A program made the position numbers and the translations under genes. The notes under the pieces were generated by a model, which ran no database searches, was not told where the DNA came from, and saw nothing but the letters and a program-made list of their open reading frames with translations. From NCBI GenBank assembly GCA_003230945.1, contig QIHK01000068.1, positions 1-5,444 of the forward strand: a stretch of DNA of 5,444 nucleotides, given 5' to 3'. Each line of letters begins with the position of its first letter. Positions within the stretch are counted from its first letter, which is position 1. Source of the stretch: Candidatus Kaiserbacteria bacterium. Its GTDB lineage: Bacteria > Patescibacteriota > Minisyncoccia > Phycocordibacterales > Phycocordibacteraceae. Shown piece by piece: positions 5,315 through 5,444 of the stretch.

Positions 5315-5328
5315 CTTATATCTTAGCA
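5315..5328 (-). promoter_or_regulatory. Possible extended -10 of rnhB
   Basis: On the - strand TGC precedes TAAGAT (5325-5320), within CTAAGATATAAG (5326-5315). The -35 region has no good match, so recognition would rely on the extended -10. The predicted start lies only about 9-14 nt before ATG 5299, consistent with a very short leader and the absence of a Shine-Dalgarno site. Confidence 0.4.
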
Positions 5329-5363
5329 CAGCCATAGAAACATTTCGGTTTTATGTTTGTCGT

Positions 5364-5372
5364 TGATATACT
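5364..5372 (+). promoter_or_regulatory. Extended -10 promoter of dnaE
   Basis: TGA (5364-5366) precedes TATACT (5367-5372, 5 of 6 to consensus), giving an extended -10 element. Only a weak -35 (TTTCGG, 5343-5348) is present. The predicted start near 5379 leaves a leader of about 24 nt before ATG 5403. Confidence 0.55.
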
Positions 5373-5373
5373 T

Positions 5374-5398
5374 AGACTTAAGTAAAAGAATTAAGTCT
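5374..5398. repeat. Perfect 8-bp inverted repeat between the dnaE promoter and start codon
   Basis: AGACTTAA (5374-5381) and TTAAGTCT (5391-5398) are exact reverse complements separated by 9 bases. The repeat begins 2 bp after the -10 and ends 4 bp before ATG 5403. The predicted transcript start lies inside the left arm, so an operator in DNA fits better than a complete RNA hairpin. It also occupies the place of a ribosome binding site. Confidence 0.5.
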
Positions 5399-5402
5399 TT
5401 CT

Positions 5403-5444
5403 ATGAAATCACCCTTCATACATCTCCACACCCACAGCCACTAC
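5403..5444 (+). CDS. dnaE: DNA polymerase III alpha subunit, first 14 codons; 3' end outside window
   Basis: The frame from ATG 5403 reads MKSPFIHLHTHSHY up to the window edge. F-x-H-L-H-T-H-S-x-Y is the opening of the PHP domain that begins bacterial replicative polymerase alpha subunits (DnaE, typically over 1000 aa), and the first histidines are part of the PHP metal site. Among PHP proteins, this motif within the first 15 residues followed by Tyr is most typical of DnaE. PolX or histidinol phosphatase-type PHP proteins are less likely but cannot be excluded from 14 residues. It is divergent from rnhB, with a 103-bp gap holding both promoters. No Shine-Dalgarno site is visible before the ATG. 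Confidence 0.8.
   Translation, partial: MKSPFIHLHTHSHY

Overview
The window looks like a piece of a small bacterial genome with compact, mostly monocistronic transcription units. It may be a Candidate Phyla Radiation (Patescibacteria) genome: base composition is moderately AT-rich, intergenic gaps are short, several genes are small and unrecognised, and many starts lack a clear Shine-Dalgarno site. That placement is an inference from style, not from a marker gene. TGA serves as a stop for the peptidase and for rnhB, so the TGA-recoding Gracilibacteria/Absconditabacteria look unlikely.

Left part (1-1150, + strand): the C-terminal half of an M16 (insulinase/processing-peptidase type) protein runs in from the left edge and ends at a strong hairpin terminator. 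Directly after it is a self-contained unit for an unrecognised 129-aa soluble protein, with its own promoter, Shine-Dalgarno site and terminator.

Middle (1191-4050, - strand): a two-gene operon. A short two-helix membrane protein (86 aa) is followed after 4 bp by an 833-aa phosphotransferase. Its order is ATP-grasp, large central domain, then a C-terminal phospho-histidine swivelling domain. This is the architecture of rifampicin phosphotransferase, not of PEP synthase. The operon promoter has a perfect 9-bp inverted repeat just upstream.

Right part (4091-4740): tRNA-Ile(GAT) on the - strand with encoded CCA and its own promoter and terminator. Divergent from it is a 48-codon basic ORF. Convergent with that ORF is a 38-aa membrane peptide on the - strand, driven by a near-consensus extended -10 promoter. 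One hairpin between the two small ORFs can terminate both.

Far right (4716-5444): rnhB (RNase HII) on the - strand carries a one-base frameshift that separates its DEAGRG motif from the rest of the protein. Divergent from it, the first 14 codons of dnaE (DNA polymerase III alpha, PHP domain) run off the right edge, behind an extended -10 promoter and a perfect 8-bp inverted repeat.

No phage, IS element, CRISPR array or recognisable defence system is visible. The most interesting items are the two small ORFs at 4317-4636, the rifampicin-phosphotransferase-like operon with its membrane partner, the two promoter-proximal inverted repeats and the broken rnhB.
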